Below, piece by piece: positions 33,437 through 45,942 of a stretch of DNA of 64,000 nt. This stretch comes from Panagrolaimus kolymaensis (lineage: Eukaryota; Nematoda; Chromadorea; Rhabditida; Panagrolaimidae): positions 868,001-932,000 of the forward strand of contig JAJQJQ010000026.1 in the NCBI GenBank assembly GCA_028622995.1, written 5' to 3'. The position numbers and the translations under genes were made by a program. Below the pieces are notes generated by a model. It worked only from the letters and a program-made list of their open reading frames with translations. It had not been told where the DNA came from and made no database searches. Each line of letters begins with the position of its first letter. Position 1 is the first letter of the stretch.

Positions 33437-34492
33437 TTATGATTGGTAATTGACATCCCGAAGTTTTGCCTCAGCGAGAGCAAGGTTTTCTTTGTAATTA
33501 TCATTGTTAGGATTCAAACGAAGAGCCTTTTTGTAATATTTAACAGAATACATGTAATGTCCTTGACAAGAAGCTATGAATCCCATTCGACCATAAGCTT
33601 TGGTATATTTGTCATCAAGAAAAATAGCACTGTCACAATCCTAAAACGTATATGTTGCGTATTTGAAAGTAAAAAAATAAAGCAAAAAAGTACTCACATT
33701 ACCAGCATCGATATATTTTTTAAGATGACAAAAAGCAGCAGCACGATTAGTTAAATAAGCAGGATCACGATTCAATTTAAGAGCTTGACTGTATTTTTCG
33801 ATGGCATCGTTAAACTTGTAGGCCTGCATACATTCGTTTCCTTCTTCTTTGAGAGCATTCGCTTCTTTAATATCTTCAGGCGTTGGAGTTGACATTTCTT
33901 TCTAAAAAAGAATTAGTGAAATAAAAAGCAAATGATGAGAAAAACATAAACATACAGCTTTAAGATTTTCTTCAACAAAAGCAAGATCTCTTCGACTTTC
34001 TTCATCACTAGGATTCAATTCAAGAGCTTTCTTGTAAGCTTCAATTGCTTCATCATAATGCTTGAGACCATAAAATGCTGAACCAAGGGGATAATAAGCA
34101 TCAGCACACTTCGGATCAATTTCAAGAGCTCTACGACAATCCTAAAAAAACAAATACACAAGGTTTTGATATTATAAAAATAGTCTTACATTGATTGCAT
34201 CATCATATTGTTCAAGAGTGGAATAAATACCAGCACGACTACAAAAGAGACAAGGATCAGGATACAATGCAAGCGCTTGAGAATACTTTTCGATTGCTTC
34301 ATTGCATTTATAAGCTTTGATACATTCTACTGCTTCTAATGCTAGAGCCATAACTCTTTCAATATCATCAGGTGTTGGAGTAGAAAAACCTTGTTTATCC
34401 TAAAAATATATATTTAAAACTGTTGCATCAAAATTAACCAAAAGACAAAAACTCACATTGATATTACTAGCAGATGGTTGATTAAACGACAT
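33437..34492 (-). CDS. tandem SGT-like TPR protein B
   Basis: Exons 34492-34457, 34399-34190, 34141-33956, 33901-33698 and 33640-33437; 279 aa. Exon sizes (36, 210, 186, 204, 204 nt) match gene A (36, 210, 186, 210, 204) and all joints are phase 0. Starts MSFNQPSASNIN against MSSNQPSSANIN in A. Blocks: TPTPDDIERVMALALEAVEC and FCSRAGIYSTLEQYDDAIN then DCRRALEIDPKCADAYYPLG; TPTPEDIKEANALKEEGNEC and LTNRAAAFCHLKKYIDAGN then DCDSAIFLDDKYTKAYGRMG, ending NYKENLALAEAKLRD. In B the two halves are more alike than in A, consistent with internal duplication. Likely cytosolic co-chaperone-like protein; clients unknown. Confidence 0.88.
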
Positions 34493-35545
34493 GATGAACG
34501 AATAATAAACTTAAAAAAATGAAAGTTATAAATGTAAAAAAATGATAGCGCGATAAAAATGGCGGAGTACGGAGAAAAAAAAGATGAATCAAAGTTTAAC
34601 AAAAAATAAGAATGAAATGAAAACTTTTTTTGGGCTATAAAATTTGTGATTGTGTTCGGTGCAAGAACCACGATTTACAAACGAAAGAGCAAACTAAAAT
34701 TTTTGTGGCTTTTTTATATTTTCATGAAATGCGTATCCATTAATTTTTGGATGTTAGTTTCTTTTTAAAAAAGTCATTGTTTTTATTTAGAAACTGCATT
34801 CATGTTTTGATTGAAATCCTTCAATTGAAGAGAAAAAATACGCCAAAAGCATCAGTGAAACAACATTCACGTAAAAAGTGTTTTGTTTCTGCTCCGAAGT
34901 AATTCCTCATAGTGAAAAAAGAATGCATTTATTTAGTGTCGAAGAAACTCAAACAAAATGCAAAATTAAAAAACATTTTTATTTTGAAAAATTCATTTTT
35001 ATGGCAATTGCACACTTTGTTGTTACAAAATAAATAGCAACAAAATAATAACAAACAAAAAAAGAATATAAAGGAAGATTTTAAATTCAAAACGTGAAAA
35101 TGCCGAGATCAAAAAGAAAAATATCTCAAAAAATGAGAGATTATATAACTATTTGTTAAAAAAAGAACAGAATAAAAAATAAAATTGCTGAATAATTAAT
35201 TAATTAATTAACTAAAATTAAGATTGGGCAGTAAAAATTTTTGTTTTGGAAATTATCATTTCAAAAAATAATAAAAAATGGCAGAAAAGTTAAAATTTGG
35301 TTTAAAGAAAAAATTAAAGAAGAAAATTTTGGAAAACGAGAAAGATGGTAACAAAAAAAAACAGCAAGGCATAATGGTGCACGGGAACTCAAAGGACATG
35401 GAAAAAAATTAAAGGCAACAACAAAAATGAAGGAAGAAAAGAAGTGATGAGAAATTTATTTTTTATTTTAAGCTTGTTTTAAATATATATGGGGCCAGAA
35501 AACCGGTAAATCGGCAAGGTTTTTTAGCCGGTATATTTGTTTTTT
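34493..35545. other. intergenic, no gene seen
   Basis: Upstream region of TPR gene B and 3' flank of laminin beta, with A-rich low-complexity sequence and a short (TTAA)n run near 35198-35210. Confidence 0.5.
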
Positions 35546-38500
35546 TTAAGCATCGCATGTGGCATGATAATCAGCTCGTTGAGTTAATTTAGTTGAAATT
35601 TGATCGATTTCATCACTGAGTGAACTCAATTTATTTTGATAATCAACTAATTCAATTTCAAGGGTATCTGCATTTTTGGCCAAAGCTTAAATGAAAAAAT
35701 AATTAATGAAGCTCATTTTATTTTTTGGGATAAAAACTTACATTCAATTTCTTCATTATGTTGATTAATTTTTGTTAATAATTTTGTTGTTCGCTTTCTC
35801 AATGCTTGAGCCCGATCTTTTCTATCATCATTTCCACTTTCTTTTCCTTCAAGTTCGGCTTTAACTTCGGTATATTTTCCCTAAAATAAATATTTTATAT
35901 TTTTTATAATTTTATTTTTTCCTTTGCGTTTTTTAACTCACGTCAAGCTCCTTTTGTCTTTCTTCCAATTCTGTTGCAATTTCTGTTGCAGTTGTGGCAC
36001 TATTTCCAGCAGCCTTGGAACTGCTAGTAATTTTAATGTATTCCGCTTTCAAATTATCTGTGACATTTTGTAATCTTTGAACTAAATCCGTTGCATTTTT
36101 AGTTTGTTCTTCCAATTGTGCAATTTGATCATCAGAATTAACTAAAGAAGTTCGAGCATTGGTAATGCGATTTTGGGTTTCCTCAAGTTTTTCTTGAGCA
36201 GCATTTTGAGCTTCTTCAGTTTTTTTGATGGCATCACGAATGGATAAAGTAACATTACGAATTTCTGTTGCTCGTTTGGATGCATCTTCAGCATCCTTTT
36301 GAAGTTTATTTGCCATTGTTTTATTTCCACTTGTTTCAGCTAAGATTCGATCCGTGTCTTTAGTTTCGGCAACTTTTTGACGGATCTAAAAAATAATTTG
36401 TTTTTAATTTTGCATTTTTATTTTTTGCAATTTTGTCTTACCTTATCTGCAAGTTCTTGAATTTCTTTTTCTTGATATGGAATTGTAATTTTAGTTACTT
36501 GATCTGCAAGTTCATAAATATCTTTAGGTTGGGTATGTTCTGCTTTCAAATATTCATCAATAGCTTTTAGCTCTTCCAAGATTTCATTTCGGGTGCGATT
36601 AGCTTGTTCAGCAGCGGTCATAACTGTTTTATGAGCAACTTCAGCTTCTTGTTTAGCTGCTGCAGCATCGGGAGATGCATTACGAACACGTTTGAGCAAC
36701 TAAAATTTTTGCATTAAGAAATGAAAAGTTTTTAATCAAATTACTTCTTCAGCTTCCTTTTGTTTTGCAGCAATTTTATTATCGGCTTCTTTAGCAAAGT
36801 CAAGAGCTTGTTGGGCTTTTGTAATGGAGCCTGTGCCGCAAGAATTACCACCACAATGAGAGCATCTTGAACCTGGGCCACCACAAAGAGCATCACATGG
36901 AGCTGATTCAGCACCACATACATCTCGATTAAGTGCGGGGAGTTCTTTATCAATGTCGGAAATCTAAAATAAAGTAGAGAATAAAAAAAATTTGTACCAG
37001 TTTTAAAAAATGCATACCAATGTGCTAATTTTTTGTAAAGCTTCTGAATTTTCTGTATATTGAGCTTCAAAATCTTTTTCATGTTGTTTTAAAAGTTCGA
37101 TAGTTTTAACTCTTTCATCTTCAGCGGATGAAAGTTTATTAACTTCTTGAGAAATTGTTCGTTCAGCTTGTTTTGAAGTTTCTACGGCATCTTTAATAAT
37201 TTCATATGCACCTTGAATATCTGATCGCCTGATTTCAGTGGCATTTTTATTAAGTTCATCTGCTAGTTTAGTAAGAGTATGAGCGGTGGCATTTAAGTTT
37301 TTAACATTTTCAACTGCGAGATCTGTATCCGTGCTAATTTTAGTGAGTCTTTGGCCTTTTTCTTCAATGAGTTCTTTAGCGACAGCTACTTCACGATTAA
37401 GAACTTCCACAGATTTTTTAAGCAATTCAAGATCAGCATTTGAAACATTTACTGCATCCAATTGTGATCTGATATCATCCAATGAAGCTTCCATTTCTTC
37501 AAATTGGCTATCATATTGAGATGAAATTCCTTTATCTTCAATGCTATTGGCTCGTCCAATAAGATCATCAAGTTTGCCCTTGAGTTTTTGTAAAATTCGA
37601 TCCCAATTATCAAAACATTCACCACAAGCTTGACATTGAGGCCAATAACCAGTATAACCTCGAGCACATTGATTACAAAGTGGTCCACCTGATCCAGGAC
37701 GACAAACACATGTTCCATTATCACGATGGCATTGAGCAGTAGCTGCACCAACCATATCACATTCACATCGTTTACAATCACCATTAACTGGATCGCCCCA
37801 ATAAAGATTTTGACATTCTGAACAAGTTCGACCTCCTCGTCCATCTTTACAATGGCATTGTCCATCAATGTGATTGCATTCCAATCGAGGATTGCCATCA
37901 ACATCCATAACAACTCCAGTGGAATCACAAGCGCATGAAGCACATCCAGCTCCACTTGAAAGATTGAAATGCAATGGCGCACATTCATCACATCTCATTC
38001 CAACAACATTGGGGAAGCATGGGCAATTGCCAGAAATTCTATCACATGAACCTTGACTAACATCTGTTCCAAGATGATTGCAAACGCAACGTTGACAATT
38101 TCTAATTTGGGCATCACCAAAATAGCCATCAACACAATTTTCGCATTTTGCGCCTTCTGTATTGTATAAACATTTAAGGCATTCTCCAGTTTTAGCATCA
38201 CAACTTCCTTCAATTCCTCGATCAATATTGCCATTGCAATCACAAGTCTCGCATGAGCCTCCAATATCTTGAGGATTTCCCCAATAATTGATTGCACATT
38301 GATCACAGCGTTCACCAGTGTAACCAGCTCTGAAGTTAAAAAATGTTTTAATTCAAAAAATAAAATTAAAAATATGATTGCTTACTTGCAATTACAAATG
38401 ATATCATTGGATTGGAAATCATGAGAAGGTTGAAGATAACAAGTATCAGCATGTTGCTTTCCTGATCCAGGGCCGCCTGGACATGGACAAGGTTTACATG

Positions 38501-41466
38501 GTCGATTAACTCCAAGTCGGGGATCACCATAATATCCTGGTTTGCATCGATCACAATAACTACCATCAGTAAGGTTTCGACAATCAATACATGCTCCAGT
38601 TTTTTGATCACAAATTGAAGCGTGTCCATTACATTGGCAAGTATGACATTCAGGGAAAGACCAAAATCCTGGTTGACATTCATTACATTGACGACCAGTG
38701 ATTCCTCTATCACGACATTCACATTGGCCACTTTGTTTGTCACAACTATTAGATAATGAACCAACGCTATCACAATCACAAGTTGAACAACCATTTGGTC
38801 CAAAACCATAAGTTCCAGCTGCACATTGTTCACATTGTCTGCCAACTACATTAGGTTTGCATTCGCATTGGCCACCTTGAGGACTGCAAATACCAGATTT
38901 GGAGCCAGTTTGATCACATTCACATGGAACAGCTTCGCCATAAATTTCAATAAATGCTGGACAAATGAGATCGATACATTGTTGGGGCATTCGATCATAT
39001 GGAAGAAGGCTGAGTACTGAATGACGGCATTGATATGCATCGTATTCTTGTTTACTTCTTTGACCTTCAGGTTTTTGGAAAAGTGGAAGGCTATCAGTAG
39101 GCATGGTAACAACGAGGGAGTCGATGAGGGCTGTTGCAGTATAATCAGGACCAGTTAATCGTTTGGTTCCAACAAAAACTCTAATTTCATATCGAACGCC
39201 TTTATCGAGACATACTGGTGGATTAACTTCGGTATACTTAAAACCAGCATGGAAACTAAAAATTTGGATGTTTTTTGTATTATAAAATTAAAAAGCATCT
39301 AATTACCGAGCAATTAAGAAATCATCAGAAGGTTGAATATTAGCACATGGGCCATCAGGGGATGGATCACCAGGTCTCACAATATTAATTTGAATATTTT
39401 CCCAACTTTCTGTTCCATCAAGTTCATAACGTAGGATAAGATTGTACGGCCCAGAGAATGGAATGTTATCAACAATGAAAGTAAGGTTTGAGCCTTCCTT
39501 GACTCGAACAAAACCTTCACCCGTCCATGTGCGACTTTCAAGGGTTCCTTCACGAGTTTCAATTTCAGCATTATTTTTTTCTGATTTTTCTGCTTCATAA
39601 GTTAGTCTATCAACATTGGGGCAATAATAGGAATTTTCAGGAACTTCACATCGTCTTCCTTTGAAATGTGGACGACATTTGCATTGACCCGAAAGAATAT
39701 CGCATTCATTATCAAATGAACCACCAGGAGCGCAATCACAAGGTTTGCAACCTTCTGGATCTTCAGAAAGGCCATAATGTTGGGGCAAGCATTGATCACA
39801 ATTATCTCCGGTCACAAGTCGCTTGCAAAGGCAACTTCCATCATTTTTATTACATCCTTCATTGTTCCATGTTCCAAGTAAATTACATGAACATTTTTTA
39901 CAACCATCTGGGTCATCAGCTCTCAAATCCCAGAAACCATTTTTGCATCGATCACAATTTCGACTATCAACATTGGATTTACAATAACATTTTCCAGCAA
40001 CTAATTTTCGTGATGGATCTTCTTCGCCTTCACAAATTCCATCATTAAGTGAACCACGAGTATCACATTCACATGGTCGACAAACATATGGATCAAAAAG
40101 TGGACGCAAAGGATCGCGGAAAAAATATGGTTTGCATTGCTCACAATTTTTGCCTTGAGTATTATGAGCGCAATCATCGCATACTCCACCCGAAACAAAG
40201 CCGGAAGCATTATAAACAGCTTGATCAAAATGACAACGAGAAGCATGGCCATTGCATTCACATCGACGACATTCATTGGATGTTTCACCAATAGCTGGAC
40301 GCCATGGAAGATCATTAAAGAAATCTTGACATTGTTCACAATTATGTCCCTTAGTGTTATGCGTGCATTCACAACGACCATGAACCATTTCTTGAACCAT
40401 ACCATGATATTCAATTCCATCATTTTCAAGAGGGATACAACGTTGGGCGTGACCATAACAAGAGCAAGAACCTCGAACAACAAGCTCATAAATGGCATAA
40501 TAATATTTTTCATCGATTTCTGGACGATAATCAAGCAAATCATCTCCAAGAGTATGAAGCTTTTCAAATCGAATTCGAATGTTAGTGACTTTTAAAAGAT
40601 TTGCAATTTCATCGGAATATGGATTTTCAGTTTGAATATGAGGCGAAATAACTTTATAAACTATTTCTCCGCCAGTTGAAGGAGCCACATCACTGTATTT
40701 TCGAGTGCAAATAATATCGCTATGCCTTTTTGGTGGACCTTCAGGAATGTCGGGATATGATGTTGCACAATCATAAGCAAAATATCGATAGGTGGACCTA
40801 AAATTAGTTTTTTAGAAGAAAGTTTTAATTTAAAAGCGTTAATTACCAAGTTTTTCCATAATCTGCTGATCTTTCAATTACCATTGCCGCTGGACGGAAT
40901 GAACGGAAAGTCATAATTAAATGAGTGAAATGGAATTCAGCTTCAAGATCAAGTTGAATAGAAACATTCTAAAAATTTTATTTTAATTATAAAATGCAAT
41001 GATTTTAAGAGTCAACTACTTACTTGTATACCATTTTCAGATTGCCACCAATTTTTAGTTCGATCATTATAATTTTCTGTAACCACATTTTCAATTAAAT
41101 GTGAATTTCTATTTGGTTCTCGATTGGGCATCCATGGTTGTCTTGAATCACAATGGAAACATTTTACTTTGTCTTCCAAATGTGCTACAATACAATAGCG
41201 TTCTTTTCCTCGAAGGCCACAAGTGGAAGAAGCAAAAAGGCGGTGTTTACGACCAAGTACAAGATTTCCTGTTGCAGGATAACATGATCGATCATAACAT
41301 GTATCCTCTTCTTCAGCTGCAGCTTCTTCCGCAGCATAATGCGGTCTAGTCTGAAGGAGGCATAATAAAAGCACCGTAAGCGCCCTGTAAAAAAATATTT
41401 TTATTAAACTTATTTTTTTAAGATTTTTTAATTTATTTACCAAAGGGAACGCTGGGAGCCCCACAT
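35546..41466 (-). CDS. lam-1: laminin beta chain
   Basis: Basement-membrane chain that joins alpha and gamma chains in the laminin trimer. Eleven exons: 41466-41441, 41384-41024, 40968-40847, 40797-39307, 39255-38386, 38329-37018, 36963-36745, 36699-36442, 36385-35942, 35880-35742, 35685-35546; 1793 aa, as expected for beta-1. Signal peptide residues 1-26 ([20 protein letters not shown]). Laminin N-terminal domain to about 280 ([33 protein letters not shown]), then EGF-like LE repeats, the beta-type domain IV (about 560-780, around [18 protein letters not shown]), further LE repeats to about 1185, coiled-coil II, the beta-specific Cys loop ([20 protein letters not shown], near 1408), coiled-coil I, and a final Cys two residues from the end (HATCDA) for the link to gamma. 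Exon 4 alone covers 1.5 kb. Confidence 0.97.
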
Positions 41467-44400
41467 CAGTAGAGTTTTAAGCTTGTCTCAGACTCGATGA
41501 TTGAGTCAATATAATGCAAGGAGGTGGTTCTAAAACAACAAATTGATTTAAGGTTTAAGTTTTTGTGAAGAAAAAAAAAGAAACGAGAGAAAAGCAACAA
41601 AAAAATTGTTGACCAAAGACAATGGAAAAAAATAAATGAACACGAAAAAAGCAGCATTTTTTAAACTGTAAACATTGTTTTGCAAGATTGGTTAGGAGGA
41701 AAAAATAATTTTTTAGGATCAAAGCGTTTGCATACTCTCTTTTTTTTTAACTGGGGCTTTGCTTCCCAATCATTTATTTTTATAACAGCTTTATCGATGT
41801 TTTTTAAATGGCAATAAAAAAAACAACCCCCAAGGTAGTGGAATAGAAAAAGAGAAAAGAAATTAAGCGTCTCTGTCAAATTAATCAACTGACTCACTCC
41901 CAATTTTATTTTGATTTTTTTTTTGGTAGTTGTCTTGAAGAAAAAAAAGAAGCAAAAAATGGCATTCCAAACAATTGAAAATGAAAAAAAAGTAGAGAAC
42001 ACACTAAACTAAAAAAAATAAGAGAGCGTGAAAGCACGAAGAAAAATAAATAAGCATCATTGTTGGGGCTGCAAAAAAGAAAAAAAAAGTTTCAAGATCG
42101 AAACGATCGCTCTTGCTCGCGCCCTTGTAAAGGGTCAAAGACAAACTTTAACGGTTGAAACTACGACGAGACAACTTATGGCCCAAAAAGAAAAAAAAAG
42201 AGCAAAGCAGAGGAGCGCAGTGTTATACGCCAAAAAAAATTATTTTGCTTTCTTGTTGTTTATCGAACACAAAATAATATAAGACATTGCTATGTATTCA
42301 CAGAAGAGGAAAGAAATAGGCAAAAAAGGAGAGAAAAATTCTACAACAAAATGATGCAACTAAAAAACTTTTTTATTTTATTTTTTCTTGAATGCTTGAT
42401 GTTAATTTTTTTAGGGAAGCATCCATCAAAAGAGTGATGGCTGCCGAAATAATATTAATTGTGTTAAACCAAAATTAGATCAATTAAGTCTTTAAAAAAC
42501 ATTGATTCAAGACATTTAAATGCCTCTTAATTTTTTGATCTAATTTGATCCTAGTTCAGAAAAAGAAACTTTAAAAAAATTTGCTCTTAGTCATCGAAAT
42601 AAAAAGAAGCAGTTTTGACTTTTTTTTGACAATTTTCCTTCCATTGTTTTTAGTAAAGAAGCAGTACTATGGTTAAAAAAAGCGTACAAAAAAACAATAA
42701 AAAATTGTTTTAAGCAGTCCTCTTTTTTGTTGAACAAAAGTTTGATTCCTTGATGGAAGCGCCAAAATTAGTCATGCCAAGGTTCCGTCGTCGTTCGATA
42801 GTGGACGTCAAAAAAAATATTTCGACGACCATTGCGTGAATGAGAGAGGAAAACAATTTTTAGACACCTCTCAAAAACTGTGAAAATAGCTTAGAAAAAA
42901 TTAAAATGATAACATCTTTTAAAAACCCTTAAAAAACTCAAAGCTGTGGATTGATGTAAGACCACAAAAAAAAGAAGAAAAAAAGAAATCAAATTTAGCT
43001 GATCAAAACCAGAGGTCAGAGAAAAAACTAATTGAAAAAAAAATCCGGCAGATGCTCACATCGCTTCTTGCTGTTGCTGCTAACGAATAACAGCCGCCGC
43101 CACTTTTTTTTTCTTGCATTTTTCCCAACACCACAAAAAACTTTTTTTGGTTCCTTTTTCACCATTTCTGCGCTATATTAAAAAAAAGAATGAATGACTG
43201 AATGAATAAGCCAAAAAGATTTGCCGTTAGCCTATTAGTTTTTTGAGAGAAAGAAAAAAAGGTGTGTTGAGAGGAGTAGAAAAAGATTATACAAATTTTT
43301 ACATATCAAAATAAAAAGTAAACTATCTTGAAGCTAAATTTCAGATACCTCAAAAAATAATGTTAAAAATCAGTTACGAAAAAATTAAATGTCAAAAATT
43401 TTGTAACTCTTCAAAGAAATTTTTTTTCGGTGAATTAATAATTCTTATTAAAATTGGATTTAAGAAATCCATGATGCGGAAAAAATAAATTATTTTATTT
43501 TACTTAAAAAAATTTGAAAGAATCAAGAAAAGAACATACATACATATTTCCCGCAAAGTGGCAAAAATATGAGGCGTTCAACAACATTCATTCATTGAAT
43601 GAATGAATTTGCGCGAATATCAAAAAGTTAGTTAAATGTTAGTATTATTATTTCGTGCTCTTTTCCATCCCCAAAAAAATATCACCACATGCCACAATTT
43701 TTTTTTCTAAAACAGACATAACAATGCTGAGATGCTTATGTCGTCCATTAATAACATAGGCCAACGAAAAAAAGGAAGGAGATGCTTGCAAATAATGACC
43801 GAAATCGAGGGGCAGCATACCGATTTTTTTCTTCATTTTGGCCACAGTTTGTCAGTCAAACTACCAAACTACCACCATCAAAAACTTGTGTCGCGCCCAT
43901 CAGCATCATCAATGCTGGCTGTGGCTGCTGCTGCTGCCGCACTTTTTTTAGTCCCAACAAATAACATAACTTAGCGAAAGGTATGAATGATGCAGGTAGA
44001 AGAGCAGCGAATATTTTTTTTGGGAAAAGGAAAAAATGATGCGCGCCGTTGCAAAAAAAAGAAAAAGGAAGAAGATATTATTCATAAGGGAAAAAATATT
44101 ATTAATAAGTTTTGGTTTCTTTTTTTGTTTTTGGTAATAATGTACACCAACCACACCTGGTGGCAAAATACTGATTTCTGATTTAAGAATAATAATAAAA
44201 GTAACGGGTGTCAAAAATAATCAAAAAAATAATAATTGTGTTTGGATTTTTTGATTTTTAGGCATGTTTTCCAAAAGAAAAAAATTATTTGCGTAATTTT
44301 TTAGATAGACATGAAAAAAAGAAAGAAAAGAAAAATGCAAATTGCAAGGTGTGCCTTTAAAAGAAGAAATAATCGAAATGTTTGGTCCTTGAATAACCAA

Positions 44401-45942
44401 ATCATTCATTATTCATAGATTTTTTGGTTTATGTTTTTAGGGTCAAAAAAAGAAATACCTTCGAGGGTCAATCAAACACAAATATAAAACGATAGAAAAA
44501 TGGAATAATAATAAAAAATATTGTTTAGAAAGACAAAGAAACTTAAAAAGGGGTATAAAAACTGAAGGGGTAAGGTGTTGGCTATTTTTTATCATCTATC
44601 GCAACGCTGTTGCTGTCTCAATTATATTATTGTTGCAGAACAACAAAAACTACTAAATTGGACGAAAGAGAGACGCGGCAAAAAAAAAAAAATGAAGAAA
44701 ATAATGAGACGATATATTTTTGTGACTAAGAAAATGTTGGCTGGACTGTGTCGTCGGCGTCGTTGTCCTGCTATTGATTTTTGATTATCACAGGTATGAA
44801 TGAATATAAAAATAAATATAAATAACTATCGGGAAAGAAGAAGAAGAAAAAAAATGACAATTGTGCGCCGCTCGCCGCTGAACCTGACCACTACCACATA
44901 CATCACCACAGATTTGATGATGGCATTGCAGAGAGAGGAATGGAGAGATAGGTAGGTGGAAGATAAGATCATTGAATAAACCATTCCCATCGCCTTGTTG
45001 CCTGCCAAGTTTTCTTCTTCTTTCGAAGTGTCAAGGGAAAAAGGAAAGAATAAATAAGGAAAAAAGAAATCTCTTCTCATCACAGATGTTGATTGTGATG
45101 ATGATGAGCTATGTATGAGTGGTGGGGATACCGCAAAAGTGCGAAATAACACGATCTTCTCGAAAAAGAAAAAAAATGCAATGTTTCCTTTCTTTTTTTG
45201 TTTCATTCTTCTTTTTCATAAAGGGTGATTGTAAACAACATCATTGTCGGCGGCATGTTGAAGAATAATGTTTTGCAGTTAATTTTCGAAAGAAAATCAT
45301 ATCCCACAGATTTTTTTAGCAAAAAAAAATTCCGCAATATTGGAAGTAGAATCTATTTAAGAAAATGCGGAAATATAAACTTTTCGGCGCTTAAGGAAAT
45401 TAAGAAAAAAAAATCTAAAAAGGATAAAGCCAGATGTAAAATAAAAAATGAAGCAACAAAAAAAATTGCGACGAGAGCCGTCATCAGTAAAAAAAAAGCT
45501 TGCTTTTGTATAATAAGCAAATGCAGCGGCGGCGTGCCAGCTCCGGCAGTGGGAAACGATAGCAATAAAGGAACAAGCAGATATTGGTGGTGTTTTTTTA
45601 TCGAGAAAAAAAACGCACAGCAAAACTATTTTTTTTTTATGTGATGGCTTGTACAAAAAAGAAGAAAAAAGCATAGTTTCAGAGGGTAAAAAATTCTTTT
45701 AAGCAACACTACTGATAAACAACAGCAACAAACATTCTCGATGCTGCTGCAATCGCAGACAAAACAAGGACATAAACAAACTTAAAAATCAGCAACCAAA
45801 TGATTATACACAATTTTTTAGGTAAAAAAAAAGAAGAGAAAAGAACCAAAATAAAGTTTATTAAAATTTAATAAAAAATTAACAAATAAACAACAAAAAA
45901 TTTTTGATATAATTCTAAATTAAAAATATTTTTCACAAAAAT
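41467..45942. other. long gene-poor region
   Basis: 4.5 kb upstream of laminin beta and past the 3' end of the GPCR gene. ORFs of 60-140 codons on both strands are Lys- or Phe-rich or clash on opposite strands; none has splice partners or family. There is a short near-palindrome at 43587-43607, a G/C-richer CpG patch at about 42100-42130 and AAG/GAA tracts. Probably regulatory DNA or untranslated exons of laminin. Confidence 0.45.
43587..43607. repeat. short palindrome of TTCA units
   Basis: TTCATTCATTGAATGAATGAA: ten-base arms around a single central base. Built of a simple TTCA/TGAA repeat, so it may be chance. Confidence 0.8.

Noticed and set aside
30049..35545. operon of GST, TPR A, TPR B and laminin (all minus strand)
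   Set aside because: Intergenic distances are about 1 kb or more and contain pseudogenes; nematode operon genes are usually about 100-400 nt apart.
37286..40595. several ORFs antisense or in other frames within laminin
   Set aside because: Shadow frames of a clear, in-frame conserved gene.
42028..42282. 84-codon Lys/Arg-rich ORF with a CpG patch
   Set aside because: No domain or splice context; composition explained by AAG/GAA tracts.
43587..43607. TTCA/TGAA palindrome as a regulatory site
   Set aside because: Simple-sequence composition and single occurrence; no evidence beyond symmetry.
45225..45644. 139-codon plus-strand ORF
   Set aside because: Lys-rich translation of A-rich DNA, overlapped by equally long ORFs on the other strand; no splice partner, no family, no signal peptide.
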